64,000 bases of DNA from Symbiodinium natans (GCA_905221605.1 CAJNDS010002556.1:182001-246000); one strand, 5' to 3'; shown: positions 31,924-42,170, numbered from the stretch's first letter. Program-made: numbers and translations. The notes: generated by a model from the letters alone, not told the origin.

Positions 31924-32425
31924 GTGAGTCTAGAGTGTGGGCTGTCTCTTAGAGTTTGAAGGGTTGAGGGTTTAGGGTTATAGTATGTTCCTTATCGCAT
32001 ATTCTGCATAGTATTTTCCTTACAGTCTATTCCTGGTAGTATATTCCTTGTTTTAGGGCTCAGGGTGTTCAAAGCGCACTCTTTCCGAGGTGCATGGCCA
32101 AAGGAGACCACAAACTACGGTTATCGTGAACAGCAACTATACAACTTACACGGTTGCTTGTGAAAGACATTGGGAATGGGGCTTTCTCTTGAATGTGACG
32201 ATCGTTTCGAAGGCTTGCTTCTCAGCCTTGGTCTAGGTTGGTCTTTGAATTTGTGTTCTCAGTTCGAGCAAAGGGTGTCCATCTCATGACGGTCGAATGT
32301 AAGTATGGCCTGATCTAACCCTAAGCCCTAAACCTAAACCCTAAACCTTAAACCCTAAACCCTAAACCCTTAAACCCTTAAACCCTAAAGCCCTAAACCC
32401 TAAACCCTCTTCGAGGGCACTGCAG

Positions 32426-32455
32426 TTCGTGTTCGCAAGCCGGCCCCCCACCACG
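32426..32455 (+). CDS. Short exon candidate
   Basis: 30 nt between gcactgcag and gtttag, reading FVFASRPPTT. Flanked by CCCTAAA on the left and TTTAGGG-type words on the right. Confidence 0.25.
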
Positions 32456-32478
32456 GTTTAGGGCTAAGGGGCTTCGGC

Positions 32479-32579
32479 TTGGGGTGTTCCCCCTTTTACT
32501 AACAGTCCTTAACGGGTATTGTAGTACTCCCCATTATAATCCCTATGAAGGACTGCTAGTAGAAGGGGGAACATCCCAA
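32479..32579. repeat. Inverted-repeat element, family B
   Basis: Ends TTGGGGTGTTCCCCCTT and AAGGGGGAACATCCCAA. The inner arms AACAGTCCTTAA and GGACTGCTAGTAGA match the 51235 copy. Confidence 0.7.
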
Positions 32580-32705
32580 ACTTTGGCCCCTAAACCCTAA
32601 AACCCTAAACCCCTAAACCCCAAACCCTAAACCCCAAACCCTAAACTCTCAGACCCTCAACCCTAAGCCCCAAACTTGTAGGACTCTAATTGCCTTTTCT
32701 CCGAG

Positions 32706-32755
32706 GTCGCGTCGGCTGCAAGAGCCCGGCGCTGGAGAGAAGCCCTGGCCCTCGG
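32706..32755 (+). CDS. PPR exon (R-W-R-E-A-L)
   Basis: 50 nt after ccttttctccgag, phase 0, reading VASAARARRWREALAL and ending in phase 2 at a GC donor (CTCGG|gcgcat). The W-R-E-A-L-A-L pattern is the hallmark of helix B in the Trp-type PPR units. Right side: TTTAGGG array from 32768. Confidence 0.6.
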
Positions 32756-32918
32756 GCGCATGCCTTAGGGTTTAGGGTTTAGGGTTTAGGGTTTAGGGTT
32801 TAGGGTTTAGGGTTTTAGGCCCTTTGTTGAGGGAGGTGGGTGGGAGGGAAGCGGGGTCCCCATCATAGCATGTTCCTTCTGGTTGAGGGCTTCAACAAGG
32901 GCCATACGTTAGCTAGCC

Positions 32919-33045
32919 ACATGTGAAGCAGGGTATATATTACTGTTATTGGTGAGTGTATATAAGGTTCCTTTTTAATTTTGGTGAGTGTATATACTTG
33001 GTGTCCTTTTGGGGATACAAGAAATATAAACCCTACTTCATGTGA
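32919..33045. repeat. Inverted-repeat element, family F
   Basis: Ends CACATGTGAAGCAGGG and CCCTACTTCATGTG. The interior carries two direct copies of TTGGTGAGTGTATATA. A close copy is at 50123-50247. Confidence 0.75.
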
Positions 33046-33180
33046 ACCTTAAACCCTGAACCCTGAAACCTTGAAGGCATGGAACAAATTCTAGATGTGG
33101 CGGGTGCGAGGAGTGGGGTTTAGGGTTTAGGGTGTAGAGTTCCGGGTTTAGGTTTTAGAGTTTGGGTTAAGGGTGGTTTA

Positions 33181-33269
33181 AAGTAGGGTTGTAAGTCAGG
33201 TAACCTGTATTATAACCTCGTTAAAGGTACTTCTAACCCTACTTACAACTACCCATGAACCTTCAAGTA
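33181..33269. repeat. Partial family A element
   Basis: The right end CATGAACCTTCAAGT is intact. The left terminal repeat is missing, but inner arms (AAGTAGGGTTGTAAGT and ACTTACAACTACCC) remain. Confidence 0.5.
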
Positions 33270-33395
33270 GGGTTCAAGACAAAGTGTCTGTGACATTCTC
33301 ATTCAGTGCCTGGATGGGGCCAGATGTGAACGGTGTGGCCTTTGAGCAGCAAAACCGAGGGCCTCGAACCGCACACCTCATAATATGATGGCAAC

Positions 33396-33602
33396 TTGGG
33401 AGAGGCGGCACATTGCTGCGGCGCACAGCATCGCACTAGCATCAAGAACATCGCTCCTGACCCAACAGACGAGAAAGGCAAGGAGAGACAGAAGGCAGTC
33501 GACATGTTTGCAGTCCAGGCAATCGTGGAGCTCGTCTCACAAGCGCATTGCTTTGCCAAGCCATCTGACGTCGTGAAGCGCCAAACACATCGGCGACGAT
33601 GA
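33396..33602 (+). CDS. Coding-like exon, function unknown
   Basis: A repeat-free island open for 68 codons to TGA. It reads APDPTDEKGKERQKAVDMF and AVQAIVELVSQAHCFAKPSD, with the mixed hydrophobic/charged character of a real protein. Codon use is less GC3-biased than in the PPR exons. The ATG at 33396 may not be the true start. The minus strand is also open (33299-33688) but Cys-rich and less regular. Confidence 0.4.
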   Translation: MGEAAHCCGAQHRTSIKNIAPDPTDEKGKERQKAVDMFAVQAIVELVSQAHCFAKPSDVVKRQTHRRR

Positions 33603-34072
33603 GGACACCGGCACTGAGGGCAGTTAGTCAGTCTTCGAATCTTGATATGCCGCTGCAATGCGGAGGCATCGTGCCAGAAGGAGTGCAACTTCCTTCTTCA
33701 ACTATGCAAGGGATTAAGGGTTTACAATGTTCAGGGCTCGAAAGAACCTGGATTTCCATCCAATGGTCAGGTTTCTGTTGAACCCGATAAACACTAAGCC
33801 CTGAACCTAAACCCTAAGCCTTCTTCTCCTAGGTTAATAGGAAGATGGGACCTTGAACAGCCCTCAACTGCTCTAAGCCCTAGACTCATCCACCAACCCC
33901 AACACCAAAACCCTAAAGGAACCCTACATACGCAAACCCACAGAAAAACCTAAAACACTGCATCCCTAACTGTAAACCCCGAACTTTAAACAAACCGCAA
34001 ACTCCTTGCGCTCCGCCTTTAGGGTGTTAAGGTGCTAACCTTGTCATAGTGGGGTAACATTTTCACATGTTT

Positions 34073-34166
34073 AAGGGCGCTTAAACTGAATAAGGAATAG
34101 AAATCTGAATTTTTAATACAAGGGCACTTAAACTGAATAAGGAATAGAAAATTGAATTTTTAATAC
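34073..34166. repeat. 47-bp tandem duplication
   Basis: Two copies (34073-34119, 34120-34166) starting AAGGGC(G/A)CTTAAACTG with very few differences. Confidence 0.85.
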
Positions 34167-34238
34167 TATCCCAACCATGAACGAGTAAAGGTGTTTGGCA
34201 GCTAAGTCTTTAACCCTGAAAGCTCGAGGTTGTGTCAT

Positions 34239-34340
34239 CTTAGTAGTAGAGTAGGTCACCTTTAACCTTTTTGGGTTAATATATTCCCCTTATATTCCCA
34301 AAGGTTAACCTTTAAAACCCCTAGGTACTGGACAACTGAG
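34239..34340. repeat. Family E element, copy 1
   Basis: 102 bp, from CTTAGTAGTAGAGTAGGT to TACTGGACAACTGAG, with inner arms AACCTTTAACC/GGTTAACCTTT. By eye it differs from 52986-53087 at one position only (GGTCACC here, GGTAACC there). Confidence 0.8.
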
Positions 34341-34547
34341 TCATTAGAGAGCCCGCCAGTTCCTTGGGTGAAGGCCCAAATCCTGGAACCTTTGAACCGG
34401 TTGAGCCCTTTCAGGACTTTGATTGTTAATCCAAAACCCCTAAACTCCCCTAAGCCCCAAAGCCAAACCACTAACCCCTAAACTCCCCTAAACCTCCAAG
34501 CCCGAGACCCCAAACCCTAAACTTCTAGGCATCATTCCGCAAGCCAG

Positions 34548-34578
34548 GTCCGAGCTCCTCGAGCGTAGGCTGAGGCGA
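34548..34578 (+). CDS. PPR exon (helix B)
   Basis: 31 nt after cgcaagccag. Taking one base to complete the phase left by 32706, it reads S-E-L-L-E-R-R-L-R, matching the S-E-M register of the PPR consensus. A GC donor follows (CGA|gccggg). Short, so support rests on phase and alignment. Confidence 0.45.
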
Positions 34579-35362
34579 GCCGGGAGCTTAAAAGGGTAGC
34601 TACATGGTCCCTTAATCTGATCCCTTCCCTCCTTTAAAGAATTCTGAAGTTTGGTATAGAAGGGGGTATAGAAGGGGGTCCCCATTCACGGGCCCATACT
34701 AAGGCACCATACCCTACGAGCATTTGCTTTGGGATATTGAGGTTTGGGGCTTTGGGATCTGGCGTTGAGTGTTTCGGGGGTCTTGCGGGGAAAGAGTCTC
34801 CATGACCCCGTCCCAAGAGATGTCCTGGCAGGGTCTCTAAACCCTAGGACCCAGAGTAGGCGCTTCTTCCCTTTTCTAGGGTTTAGGTTCTCTTATGAGC
34901 TCCTTTGAAAAGCGCATCCTAGGTTCCTCCTGGGTCTAGAAACCCTAACCCTAAACTTGAGAGCTTTTGGCCTGGTATTGTCAGGGTGCGCGGCGGGGGG
35001 GTGCCACGTGCCCACGGTTCGGGAACCTAGTAAGGAAGCTGCAGTTTGAGTCAGGTTTAAATCCTATTTGCTCAGTTCCCCGGTCCCTGAAGCGCTGGCA
35101 GGCCCAATGTCGCCACAGTCGCGTCTACCCTGTGGCTCGGTTCTACCACAGCAGCTTGGGGCGTGGAGGGGTTTAGGGTTTAGGGTTTAGGGCTCTGTGG
35201 GCTCTAAGGGCTTTAAGGGTTTTAACGGCTTAGAGGCTTGTGGGTTTAGAAGGGTATGAGGGTGTGGCGTTTTTTGGTAGAGGTTTCGGGCTCTAAGGGC
35301 TTTAGGGATTTCGGGGTTTAGGGACTAGGATTATATAGTTTAGCGCAATAGTCTTCCTTCAG

Positions 35363-35444
35363 ACCAGCTAAAGTTGAAGAAGGATCCTAGTAAGCACAGA
35401 AAGGGGCTCTCGTTGTCAATACAATTCCCGCAAGAATTCGAAGG
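35363..35444 (+). CDS. Exon candidate, basic helix
   Basis: 82 nt between gtcttccttcag and GT (GAAGG|gtaggt). Two bases in, it reads QLKLKKDPSKHRKGLSLSIQ and FPQEFE. Good splice sites on both sides. Confidence 0.45.
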
Positions 35445-35474
35445 GTAGGTTCAGAATTCTGCTTGCCATACGAG

Positions 35475-35583
35475 TAACCCTAAACCCTAAACCCTAAACC
35501 CTAAACCCTAAACCCTAAACCCTAAACCCTAAACCCTAAACCCTAAACCCTACACCCTAAACCCTAAACCCTAAACCCTAAAC
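35475..35583. repeat. Interstitial CCCTAAA array
   Basis: About 15 units with one CCCTACA variant. Confidence 0.9.
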
Positions 35584-35630
35584 AACCATTGTTTGGGGTT
35601 TAGGCCCAGCTGTGAATTCTAAGCTACCAT

Positions 35631-35719
35631 TTGCTTAAGAACCCCCCAACAAAAGCATATGAATCCCCAGATTGCCCTAGTCACGCAGAGTATTTTTGGG
35701 GGCTGGCTCTTAAGCAACT
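35631..35719. repeat. Inverted-repeat element, family C
   Basis: Ends TTGCTTAAGAACCCCCCAA and TTTTTGGGGG...TTAAGCAA, followed by CTAGTAGTAA. Confidence 0.65.
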
Positions 35720-35749
35720 AGTAGTAAGACCTTTTTTTTCCTCGGTCAG

Positions 35750-35805
35750 CTGCAACTCTGCCGAATGCGGAAAGCTTCGGGGCGTTTCATCTTTGGACCC
35801 TTGGG
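35750..35805 (+). CDS. PPR exon (helix B)
   Basis: 56 nt after a very strong acceptor (ttttttttcctcggtcag) to GT (TTGGG|gtacct). Phase 0 reads LQLCRMRKASGRFIFGPL, ending with two bases that fit the one-base start of the exon at 36224. L-x-L-x-x-M-R-K-A is typical of the second helix of a PPR unit. Confidence 0.55.
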
Positions 35806-36007
35806 GTACCTTTCCTTACCTGAAACTTCCGTAAACCCTAAACCATAAACCTCAAGCCTAACAAAAAACCAAGCCTCGAACGCCCCTGAACCTCTAAAGC
35901 CCTTCACCCTCCAAAGCCCACAAAGCCCTAAATCCTAAAACCCAAGACCCTAACTTAAAGCCTCGACCCTAACAGCCCTAAAAATCCTAAAGATCCTAAA
36001 CTCCTCT

Positions 36008-36118
36008 ACTTGAACCTTCATGGGCACTTACGAGTAGGGATGTAAGTGCCCTGACTAAGCTTACGGAAGTTAGCTTGCTTATAACCCGACTAAGAACTAC
36101 CCATGAACGTTCTGGTAG
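36008..36118. repeat. Family A element, diverged
   Basis: Ends ACTTGAACCTTCATGGGCA and CCCATGAACGTTCTGGTAGT, with point changes from the consensus ends. Confidence 0.55.
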
Positions 36119-36223
36119 TAACCCTAAAGCCTCAACCCTTAGACCTAAGCCCTGAACCCTAAACCCTAAATCCTAAACCCTAAACCTCGACCCCTCAAGG
36201 AATTCCCCAAGCCACCGACCCAG

Positions 36224-36269
36224 GAACGCTCTACGAGGAGCTGCCTCGGGCGCTCCCTGGCCCGATTTG
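36224..36269 (+). CDS. PPR exon (N-A-L to W)
   Basis: 46 nt between gccaccgacccag and GT (GATTTG|gtgctt). One base in, it reads NALRGAASGAPWPDL: the N-A helix followed by Trp, one residue shorter than the usual N-to-W distance. Phase agrees with the preceding exon. Confidence 0.55.
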
Positions 36270-36300
36270 GTGCTTCGTTTTCTTGGGGTGGGGGGCGGAG

Positions 36301-36436
36301 GTTTAGGGTTTAGGGGTTAGGGGTTAGGGGTTAGGGTTTTGGGTGTAGGGTGTAGGGTTTAGGGTTTAGGGTTTAGGGTCTAGAGTCTAGGGTTTAGGGT
36401 TCAGGGTTCAGGGTTTAGGGTTTAGGGTTTAGGGTT
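36301..36436. repeat. Interstitial TTTAGGG array
   Basis: TTTAGGG with GGGGTTAG, TGTAGGG and TCTAGAG variants. Confidence 0.85.
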
Positions 36437-37010
36437 GGGAGGGTGGGGGCAGGGAGGTCCTTTAGCCCCTCAAAAATGCGAGAGCCTTCCAGGTTCAATG
36501 TTCTGGGCTTGGGTCCAAAGAGCCCAACACCTGCCAATTCAGGTCTGTACCTTTTTAGAACACAGTTTGGTCCAAAACCCTAAACCTTCAAGATCCATGA
36601 ATCCATTCAGGTCGGATCCTTCGAAAAATAGAAAAGGGTGGACTTGGGGAGGGGTGTGGAGGTTGGCGGCTTTAAGGTTCTGGATGACACGAGATCACAG
36701 CCAGCACAGCGCACCAGTTGACGCCGCATTCAACGAAGGGCATGTCCTCTTGAATTCAATTGGCTATCAAGGCTGCGCGCGCCACCGCAATCTGTACTTA
36801 AGAAGGATTCAGCGGCGACGAGCATGGAAAACTGCAAAGTACTGCAGGGAGAACTCTACCCATAACGTGAAAAGCACGCTCGGTAAGCCCCTGAACGGGC
36901 GTACAAAGGGTGGGCACGCATCCATAACACGGGACGCTCACTCGTTGAGCACGAAGACCCACAACCCTTTCCTCTCTCTTTCCCGTGTCGGCTTCACATT
37001 CGAGCGGTAG
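36435..37010 (+). CDS. Open frame of unknown significance
   Basis: 191 codons without a stop in a repeat-free stretch, including DAAFNEGHVLLNSIGYQG and NLYLRRIQRRRAWKTAKY. The first codons overlap repeat sequence, so the stated start is not credible. No domain recognised. It may contain one or more exons or be a remnant of an inserted gene. Confidence 0.3.
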   Translation: MGGWGQGGPLAPQKCESLPGSMFWAWVQRAQHLPIQVCTFLEHSLVQNPKPSRSMNPFRSDPSKNRKGWTWGGVWRLAALRFWMTRDHSQHSAPVDAAFNEGHVLLNSIGYQGCARHRNLYLRRIQRRRAWKTAKYCRENSTHNVKSTLGKPLNGRTKGGHASITRDAHSLSTKTHNPFLSLSRVGFTFER

Positions 37011-38060
37011 GACTCAAGGGACGATCCGGAAACTTCGTAGTTCTTCAAAAAGGTGATTGAGTCGGTTATCCAGCCAGGCTCCGTTGTAGGGTGTTACTAC
37101 TTCACATAGCACTTACTTGCTAAAGCCCCCGATCCTCCAAACAGGAGTCGAGGCTGGGTTAGAGCTAAGGTAATCTGACCGGCAGCGGGCTGTTCATGGT
37201 TGTCAGGTTTCAGTTCGAATCTCCTGGCCTCATGCTCTCGCGCCCCGAGACCTGGATCCGTAGCCTTGCTCGGCAAGGTGAAGGTTTGCGAAGGTGTACT
37301 GCAAGACATGCAGCGGAGGCCACTGCAACTTGGCAACCTCACCTTGAGCATCCTGTGCTGGTGGATTGCTCGGGGTTAGGGCGGTTAGCGGCTTCATCCT
37401 ACAATCAGAATAAATCTTGGCTTCAATAATAATCAGAACGAGCCACGTAGAAGTCATAGGATCTCAACACACAAAAAGAACGCAACATGTTTCTGTTAAA
37501 TCGTTCTTTCGGGAAGGTGTAGTTTGGCTCTGACAGTCACAAAAGCTTGGGGTTACTGGCGGGGTCCCCAAGTTGCAGCCGCGACATCCGGACCTGTGCA
37601 GTGCATGCCACACAGCATGGCTTTACCGGCAGAATAACTGGCGCAGCAACGAGCGTCTAAAGCACCATGCACGGGAGTGCACAAGAACTGCCTCGAACCT
37701 CGCCGTCAAGTGGCAACTTGGCTCAAACCTGCAAGGTCAGAAGGGTCTGCAAGTAAGCCGTGTGCTTCCAAGCTTTTGACTCACTCGATTCCTCGAACCG
37801 GGCTGGAGGGTTGCACGCTGGAGCGTTCAAGGATGTTTTCAGATGTAGGTCTTGGGCTCAACGACCAGACAGCCGAAGGCAGCATGCCAGAACCTTCTAC
37901 AAAAGCACGGCGTCTCATGGGAGACCGGACGAGCAAGTGCTTCTAAACAGCCATTGTCGAGTCACATGCCATGCTGCGCTTGCTCGCGTTCGCGTGCACA
38001 TGCGCGGCCGCAGCAGCTGCGGCCTGCGACCAGGTGTTGGATGACCCAAGAAGCTTGGCT
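37011..38060. other. Repeat-free ~1 kb island, several short open frames
   Basis: Short frames on both strands (for example 37196-37429 and 37677-37946 plus; 37097-37351 minus), none with a recognisable domain. The sequence is balanced in composition and may be the body of an inserted or pseudogenised gene. A CCCTAAA array begins at 38063. Confidence 0.35.
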
Positions 38061-38161
38061 TGAACCCGCCCCAAGCCCTAAACCCCAAACCCTAAACCCC
38101 AAACCCCAAACCCTAAACCCTAAACCCTAAACCCTAAACCCTAAACCCTAAACCCTTGCAG

Positions 38162-38234
38162 CTTCGGGGCTGAGATCCTAAAGCTGCAAAACCTGCGGAG
38201 TCGAGGGGCTCTCTCCGGAGGATGCGGAGGGGAG
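38162..38234 (+). CDS. Exon candidate, helical
   Basis: 73 nt between acccttgcag and GT (GGGGAG|gtaatc). One base in, it reads FGAEILKLQNLRSRGALSGG, similar in pattern to a PPR second helix. The CCCTAAA array is immediately left. Confidence 0.45.
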
Positions 38235-38648
38235 GTAATCATAGCCCGAATCCTTACATCCTGAACCCTAACCCCAAAGCAAGTTAGTATTCGCCCGACT
38301 TCAAAGCTAACTGCTAGGCCACCCGATCCTCAAAGTTGGGTTTGAGCCCCTGTACCTGCTCTCCGGGCTTGCAGATTCCCAAGTCGTTAATTCCCCTAGT
38401 GGCCCCAAAAACCCTAAACCCTAAAAGCCCAAGAAGCCCTAAACCCTAACTAAGGTAATCACACTGAAAGCCCTAAAGCCCTAAACTGCAAGTTAATCTC
38501 CGAAGCTGGAGCCTGGAGCTCTACGGAATGGGCCTGGAGCTCCCGAAGGCACCACTCAAACTTCGAAAGTTGAGATCCTAAACCCTAAACCCTAAACCCT
38601 AAACCCTAAACCCTAAACCCTAAACCCTAAACCGCTTGAGGCGCGTAG

Positions 38649-38716
38649 GCTCCCTGAAGAACCTTGAGAGCCGAAGGCTTCTGCATTCTTCAAGAAAGCA
38701 GGGTGCCTTGAAAAAG
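38649..38716 (+). CDS. Exon candidate, helical
   Basis: 68 nt between aggcgcgtag and GT (AAAAAG|gtgccc). Two bases in, it reads SLKNLESRRLLHSSRKQGAL. Flanked by CCCTAAA (left) and TTTAGGG (right from 38770). Confidence 0.45.
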
Positions 38717-38900
38717 GTGCCCCTAAATCCCTCGGGGGCCCTAAAGGTCCCTAAAAAGGCCCTTTGGGGGGTGTAGGGTTTTAGGGTTTGGATGGGTTTG
38801 GGGTTTAGGGTTTAGGGTTTAGGGTTTAGGGTTTAGGGTTTAGGGTTTAGGGGTTTAGGGTTTAGGGTTTAGGGTTTAGGGTTTCGGGCTCTCAGGAGTT

Positions 38901-38960
38901 GAGTCCTTCGTCATGACCAACGCTGTCCAGTGTGCAGACCAGCTCCAGGCACTAATGGAG
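38901..38960 (+). CDS. Exon candidate sharing a motif with 39445
   Basis: Reads ESFVMTNAVQCADQLQALME. The nucleotide words CCTTCGTCATGACC and CAGTGTGCAGAC recur in the next island. The exact left edge is uncertain (ctctcag or gttgag). Confidence 0.4.
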
Positions 38961-39444
38961 GGGTTTAGGGTTTAGGGATTAGGGTTTAGGGTCTCTAGAT
39001 AGAGCCCGAAGTAGACCCTGTCAGGGCCTTTAGGGTACTTGTAGGGTTTAACAAAATAGTATTCCCTTGGGTGTCCTTATAATTGTACAATAAGCCCCAA
39101 ACCCCTGTTCTGATTATTAAGCCCGCCCCCTATACCAGGGCGTTTAGGGCACTCTTTAAGGCTGAACAAAGGGCTGTAAAGGGTTTTTAAAGGTTTGTTT
39201 GGGGTTTCTGGCTCCTGTCGGGTTTAGGGCCTTCAGGGTCGGGATGTTCGTTCTTGTTTCAGGTTTGTGAGGCTTTTGTTCAAACAGTGGCCTGAACTCC
39301 AAGAAGCCTTTGGTTTAAAGAAGAGAAGTTGCCATACACGGTGTGTAGAACGGACTTCGAATCTTGCTGGATCTAGCTTTAAAACCCACTAAACCCTAAA
39401 CCCCAAACCCCAACCCTAATCCCTTTCCCCTAAACCCGTGCCAG

Positions 39445-39546
39445 GCGCAAGACCGACGGTGCATGCTCATCCCGTGCATGAACGCCTTCGTCATGCAGGT
39501 GCTGCCGCAGTGTGCAGACACCGCACGATGCCAGGACACAGCTCAG
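39445..39546 (+). CDS. Exon candidate sharing a motif with 38901
   Basis: 102 nt, phase 0, after cccgtgccag. Reads AQDRRCMLIPCMNAFVMQV and LPQCADTARCQDTAQ. FVM then QCAD at the same spacing suggests that this and the 38901 island are duplicated exons of one repeat protein. Confidence 0.45.
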
Positions 39547-39662
39547 GGTTTAAGGTTTAGGGGTTTAGGGGTTTAGGGGTTTAGGGGTTTAGGGGTTTAG
39601 GGGTTTAGGGGTTTAGGGGTTTAGGGGTTTAGGGGTTTAGGGGTTTAGGGTTTAGGGTTTAG
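39541..39662. repeat. Array of the variant TTTAGGGG
   Basis: Eleven or so consecutive 8-bp GGTTTAGG units (one extra G per unit), then normal TTTAGGG. Confidence 0.85.
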
Positions 39663-39814
39663 GGAGCTGAAGCCCTCAACTCCTCAACTCATGTGTCTCC
39701 TCAACTATATTCCGGGGGTTCCGATAGAATTTGGGGGTTATACCTAGTTTGGGAAAGAAAAATATAAGCCTGAAGCCGTGCTTGCAAGCAAAAACGCTTC
39801 ACCCCAGTGCTCAG

Positions 39815-39904
39815 AACCCCCCCACCACCTCGAAAGGACACCTGCGTGAGCTACGCGCGCCCTGGGCAAGCATGTTCGCATCGCTTGTGCGATTTCTGGC
39901 GTAG
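39815..39904 (+). CDS. Exon candidate, possible C-terminus
   Basis: 90 nt, phase 0, after cagtgctcag. Reads NPPTTSKGHLRELRAPWASM, then FASLVRFLA and TAG. An amphipathic/hydrophobic ending. No family recognised. Confidence 0.45.
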   Translation, partial: NPPTTSKGHLRELRAPWASMFASLVRFLA

Positions 39905-40406
39905 GTGCATTTCCCTAAAACCCTAAGCCTAAAAACCCTAAAAGCTCTACTTCTTGGATCCTCCCAGGGGCCTGGGGAGTCAAAAGACTCTTAAGCCCTA
40001 AATCCTTGCAACCCTAAGAGCCCTAAAACCTCAAAACCCTCAAGCCGTAAGAACGCGAAACTCTGAGTCAGAAGGTGCGGCCCCTACGCGGCCTACTGCG
40101 GCAAGATCATTGTGCAGCCAAGTCCCAGCCTGCTTCTCTCAGCAGGGATGGCAGCTGGGCTGGGTTTAGGGCTCTCAGGGCCTTTAGGGTTTTTGGGTTC
40201 AGGGTTTAGGGACCATACATATCCCCAAATCCCCAGATTCAGGCCCTGGGGGAAGGGGGGTATGCGGAGTAGCGAGTCCGGGTGCTGGGCTGCGGTTGTT
40301 CTGTTGGGGGTCAGGCTTGAATCATTGGTTCTCGGTTACTACGGACTTCACGCCTTGTGTTTGCGGGGGGGGGGGGGGGCTTGCGAGTCTAGAACTTTGG
40401 GTTCAG

Positions 40407-40550
40407 AAGAGCGCCTGTTGTAACGCACAAGGCGACCTGGTACAGGAAACCCACACAATCACGAGCCCTCCAGACCTTTTGCCGGAGGTGGATACCCCCT
40501 CTACAGGAGCAGCAGTGGAAATGAAGGTCCTACCTTCCCCAAAGCGCTGA
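40407..40550 (+). CDS. Exon candidate, acidic tail, ends at TGA
   Basis: After tgggttcag the frame reads QGDLVQETHTITSPPDLLPE and TPSTGAAVEMKVLPSPKR before TGA. A low-complexity, hydrophilic tail. One other frame is also open for 43 codons. Confidence 0.4.
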   Translation, partial: KSACCNAQGDLVQETHTITSPPDLLPEVDTPSTGAAVEMKVLPSPKR

Positions 40551-41660
40551 TAAGCACCACGCACAACACATGCCACCACCTTATCCTCCGAAAAATGTAC
40601 TAACCCGTAAGAATGTCAAAGTTCACGTATTGCTCGTATGTTGCATATCCTTTGTTACGGGCTGGAAGGGGGCACTGTCTAGACCAGCAGACTGCCCTTC
40701 AATAGGGGCCCAGGGTTTGGGGTTTAGGGTTTAGGGTTTAGGGTTTAGGTTGAGTGTGATCCCCATCGTAGATCCCCACATTCCAGGGCCACAAATTCGC
40801 TGGAAGTTGAACACTAAACCCAACACCCTCAACCCTAAACCCGAAACCTTAGCATTGATTTGAGGGGTCCAGGGAAAGAGCCGGGTGCTTGGGATTTAGA
40901 TTTAGGTTCCCTTATACCCCCCATTAAACCAAAAAGGGCACCCTTTTATTCTTGGGTTACTTCTGGGTCTAGTCTGAGCGGGATGGAGTCTAGAATGTTC
41001 CCAGCCGCCACAGAACCGATCGATTCCTAGTGAGAATTTCAGCGGTTAATATATGTTTCCCTAAACCCTAAACCCTAAACCCTAAACCCTTCTGGTTTTT
41101 AGGGGGTCTAGAGAACCCTGAACCCCAAACCGTGGCCTCGCGGAAGCCAAGGCGAACCAGTCAGAGCTCCGTGCTGGAGGCGGAGTTGCCGTTTAGGGTT
41201 TGGGGTTTAGGGCTTAGGGTTCGTGTTTTGGGGGTCTTGGTTTTTTTAGGGTTTGGGGTCTGGGGTTTGGGGTTTAGCAGCTGAGGAAACCTAAAAGCAC
41301 AAGAAGGGCTCGGTCTAGGTTTTGGACTTCGCACTCTTTGTTAGCCTTATCCTAGATCAGTGTTAGAGATCCTTTTTACTTTTTGGGTTATGGGCTTTCT
41401 TATATATGAACAAAAAGGATCCTTTTTTCTTCCTAGGGAACAGGGATTAAGTATCGGCAGGGTCGACGACTCCAGGGGCACTGACGAGCTGAGGGGCTTA
41501 AAGCCTGGAGGTTTGGATGCTCAGAGATGAGACTTCCCCAGCGCTTAGAAGGGTTTTCGGGGTCTTCAGCATTAGGGTTTAGGATGTTAGAGTTTTGGGG
41601 TTTTAAGGGTTCCAGGGTTTCAGGGTTTTAGGTGTTTAGGTTTGCAAATTCTGACCACAG

Positions 41661-41737
41661 GAGAGTCCTCGCTTTCCACGCCGGGCGCAGTACCCGACGT
41701 CAGCCCGCAGAAGGCCTCTGCGAGTTCGAGATTTGGG
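41661..41737 (+). CDS. Exon 1 of a five-exon model
   Basis: 77 nt between tctgaccacag and GT (TTGGG|gtgcta). Two bases in, it reads ESSLSTPGAVPDVSPQKAS and ends in phase 0, matching the next exon. Ser/Pro-rich. Confidence 0.4.
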
Positions 41738-41974
41738 GTGCTAGAGAGTTCAGGGTTTAGGGTTTCGGGTTTAGGGTGTATTAGGGTTTAGGGTTTAGGG
41801 TTCAGGGTTCAGGGTTTAGGGTTTAGGGTTTCGGGGGTTTTTGGCTTTAGAGAGGGCCAAAGTTCTTACACCTCCTGTCTATGGTACTCGCCGACCTAAG
41901 AATAGAAAAAGAGCACCCTAAACCCTAAACCCTAAACCCTAAAAAACCTTTCTCTGGCTTGATGTGCCATCTAG

Positions 41975-42027
41975 CCAATCTCGCACCCCCCGAGGCTGCA
42001 TCCAAAGAGCTTTTGAAGAACCGTTAG
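41975..42027 (+). CDS. Alternative exon, possible C-terminus
   Basis: After gtgccatctag the frame reads NLAPPEAASKELLKNR to TAG, and is open further left (FSGLMCHLA). It would be skipped in the five-exon model, so it may be an alternative end or part of another gene. A family A element starts six bases after the stop. Confidence 0.35.
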
Positions 42028-42032
42028 ACCCC

Positions 42033-42170
42033 ACTTGAAGCTTCATTCGGGTAGCCATAAGTAGGGCTTAGGGCAATTATAAGTAGGGTTATAGGTGAGG
42101 CAAAATATCTTAAACCCTTAGTCAAGGTACATTATAAAGCCTTCTTCTAACAACCCATGAACCCTCAAGT
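42033..42170. repeat. Family A element, longest copy
   Basis: Ends ACTTGAAGCTTCATTCGGGT and CCCATGAACCCTCAAGT over 138 bp, with an expanded interior (two AAGTAGGG words). Confidence 0.6.
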
